From: Micrococcales bacterium
GTDB taxonomy: Bacteria > Actinomycetota > Actinomycetes > Actinomycetales > Dermatophilaceae
DNA length: 6,436 nucleotides
Reading direction: 5' to 3'
NCBI GenBank assembly: GCA_030537915.1
Contig: JAUNUZ010000073.1
Location: 2,541-8,976 of the forward strand
Shown here: one piece after another, positions 5,868-6,436 of the stretch
Layout of the letters: each line of letters starts with the position of its first letter
Numbering within the stretch: the stretch's first letter is position 1
Notes under the pieces: model-generated
The model's database searches: none
The model's input: only the letters and a program-made list of their open reading frames with translations
What the model was told of the DNA's origin: nothing
Program-made: the position numbers and the translations under genes

Positions 5868-6436
5868 CTTCGGTATCCACCCTCGAGCCACAGACGACGA
5901 CCGACTTGCTGTCGAACCCTGCGTCGTCGCCCCCGCCTGCATCGGCACGGGCGTGGGCCCACGAGTGCGACCCTGAGTCACCGGCCGCCGATGCCCTCGT
6001 CGGCGCAGGTTCGACCCGCAAGACGAGCCGCTACATCGGCCTGGACGCAGCGCGCGGCATCGCACTCATCGGAATGTTCGCGGTCCACACGATCTCCGCC
6101 GACACCCCGGATGGAGACCTGTCCTTCGCGTGGGCCCTGTCAGCAGGCAAGGCCTCGGCCCTCTTCGCCATCCTCGGTGGCGTCGGGATGGCGTTCATGA
6201 CCGGCCGGACGCGCCCGCCGCAGGGCCCGGCGTGGGCACGGGCAGCCGTGACGCCGCTCGTGCGCGGCGTGCTCATCCTGGCCATCGGGCTCGCGCTCGG
6301 CGCCGTCGTGGCTCTCGACGACGCCGACGTCATCCTGCCCTACCTCGGTCTCATGTTCGCCCTGTCGGCGCTGCTCATCCCCTTCCGGGCCACGACCCTG
6401 CTCACGATCGGCTTCGGCTGGGCCATCCTCGCGCTC
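5864..6436 (+). CDS. Polytopic membrane protein, DUF1624/DUF418/HGSNAT-like acyltransferase, partial (3' end outside window)
   Basis: The frame stays open from ATG 5864 to the window end, giving the first 191 residues. Residues 1-55 are a hydrophilic, Pro/Ser/Thr-rich cytoplasmic-type tail. RYIGLDAARGIALIGMFAVHT (56-76) follows; it is the first helix signature of the DUF418, DUF1624 and heparan-alpha-glucosaminide N-acetyltransferase-like group, with His75 in the position usually thought catalytic in HGSNAT. Further helices lie near 95-113 (ALFAILGGVGMAFM), 132-151, 157-174 and 177 onward. Members move acyl groups across the membrane to sugars or amines, though many bacterial ones are uncharacterised. 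The gene begins within the stop codon of the synthetase with its own AAGGA site, so it is co-translated with it. A role in acylating or capping the polymer, or handling its export, is inference. The family is fairly clear; the exact subfamily needs the missing C-terminus. Confidence 0.8.
   Translation, partial: MTSVSTLEPQTTTDLLSNPASSPPPASARAWAHECDPESPAADALVGAGSTRKTSRYIGLDAARGIALIGMFAVHTISADTPDGDLSFAWALSAGKASALFAILGGVGMAFMTGRTRPPQGPAWARAAVTPLVRGVLILAIGLALGAVVALDDADVILPYLGLMFALSALLIPFRATTLLTIGFGWAILAL

Overview
The window is high in G+C (about two thirds or more by eye), with codons that mostly end in G or C, a TTG start and a tightly overlapping gene pair. One gene encodes a secreted protein with a Pro/Thr linker. 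Together these suggest a chromosomal segment from an actinobacterium (Actinomycetota). I cannot name the genus, and I see no insertion sequence, tRNA, rRNA, CRISPR array or phage signature.

There are three protein-coding genes. On the minus strand, 33-1244 encodes a secreted alpha/beta-hydrolase: signal peptide, GYSGG-nucleophile hydrolase domain, Pro/Thr linker and a C-terminal FN3-like beta domain. A roughly 550-base divergent intergenic region (1245-1793) has no convincing gene. It holds a cluster of three short palindromes (1561-1604) and several hairpins. On the plus strand, 1794-5867 encodes a 1357-residue single-module NRPS-like membrane enzyme of the Pls/PosA type, the family of epsilon-poly-L-lysine synthetase. 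Its ATGA stop/start overlaps the third gene (5864 to beyond 6436), a polytopic membrane protein with the RxxGLDAARGxAL-GMFAVH signature of DUF1624/DUF418/HGSNAT-type acyltransferases. The window end cuts this gene off.

The central object is the Pls-like synthetase. It has one complete adenylation domain (all ten core motifs), one carrier domain with an intact DLAGHSL site, no condensation domain and no thioesterase. After these come three tandem repeats of about 240 residues, each made of two membrane helices followed by a hexapeptide-type left-handed beta-helix block. In characterised relatives this layout makes a cationic isopeptide homopolymer such as poly-lysine or poly-ornithine. The substrate here is unknown; the pocket residues read D-F-E-Y-M-G-T-V-T-K.

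A working model, which is inference: the synthetase makes a short amino-acid homopolymer at the membrane, the translationally coupled acyltransferase-like protein modifies or caps it or a related surface glycan, and the palindrome cluster controls transcription between the divergent units. Whether the secreted hydrolase belongs to this pathway is open.
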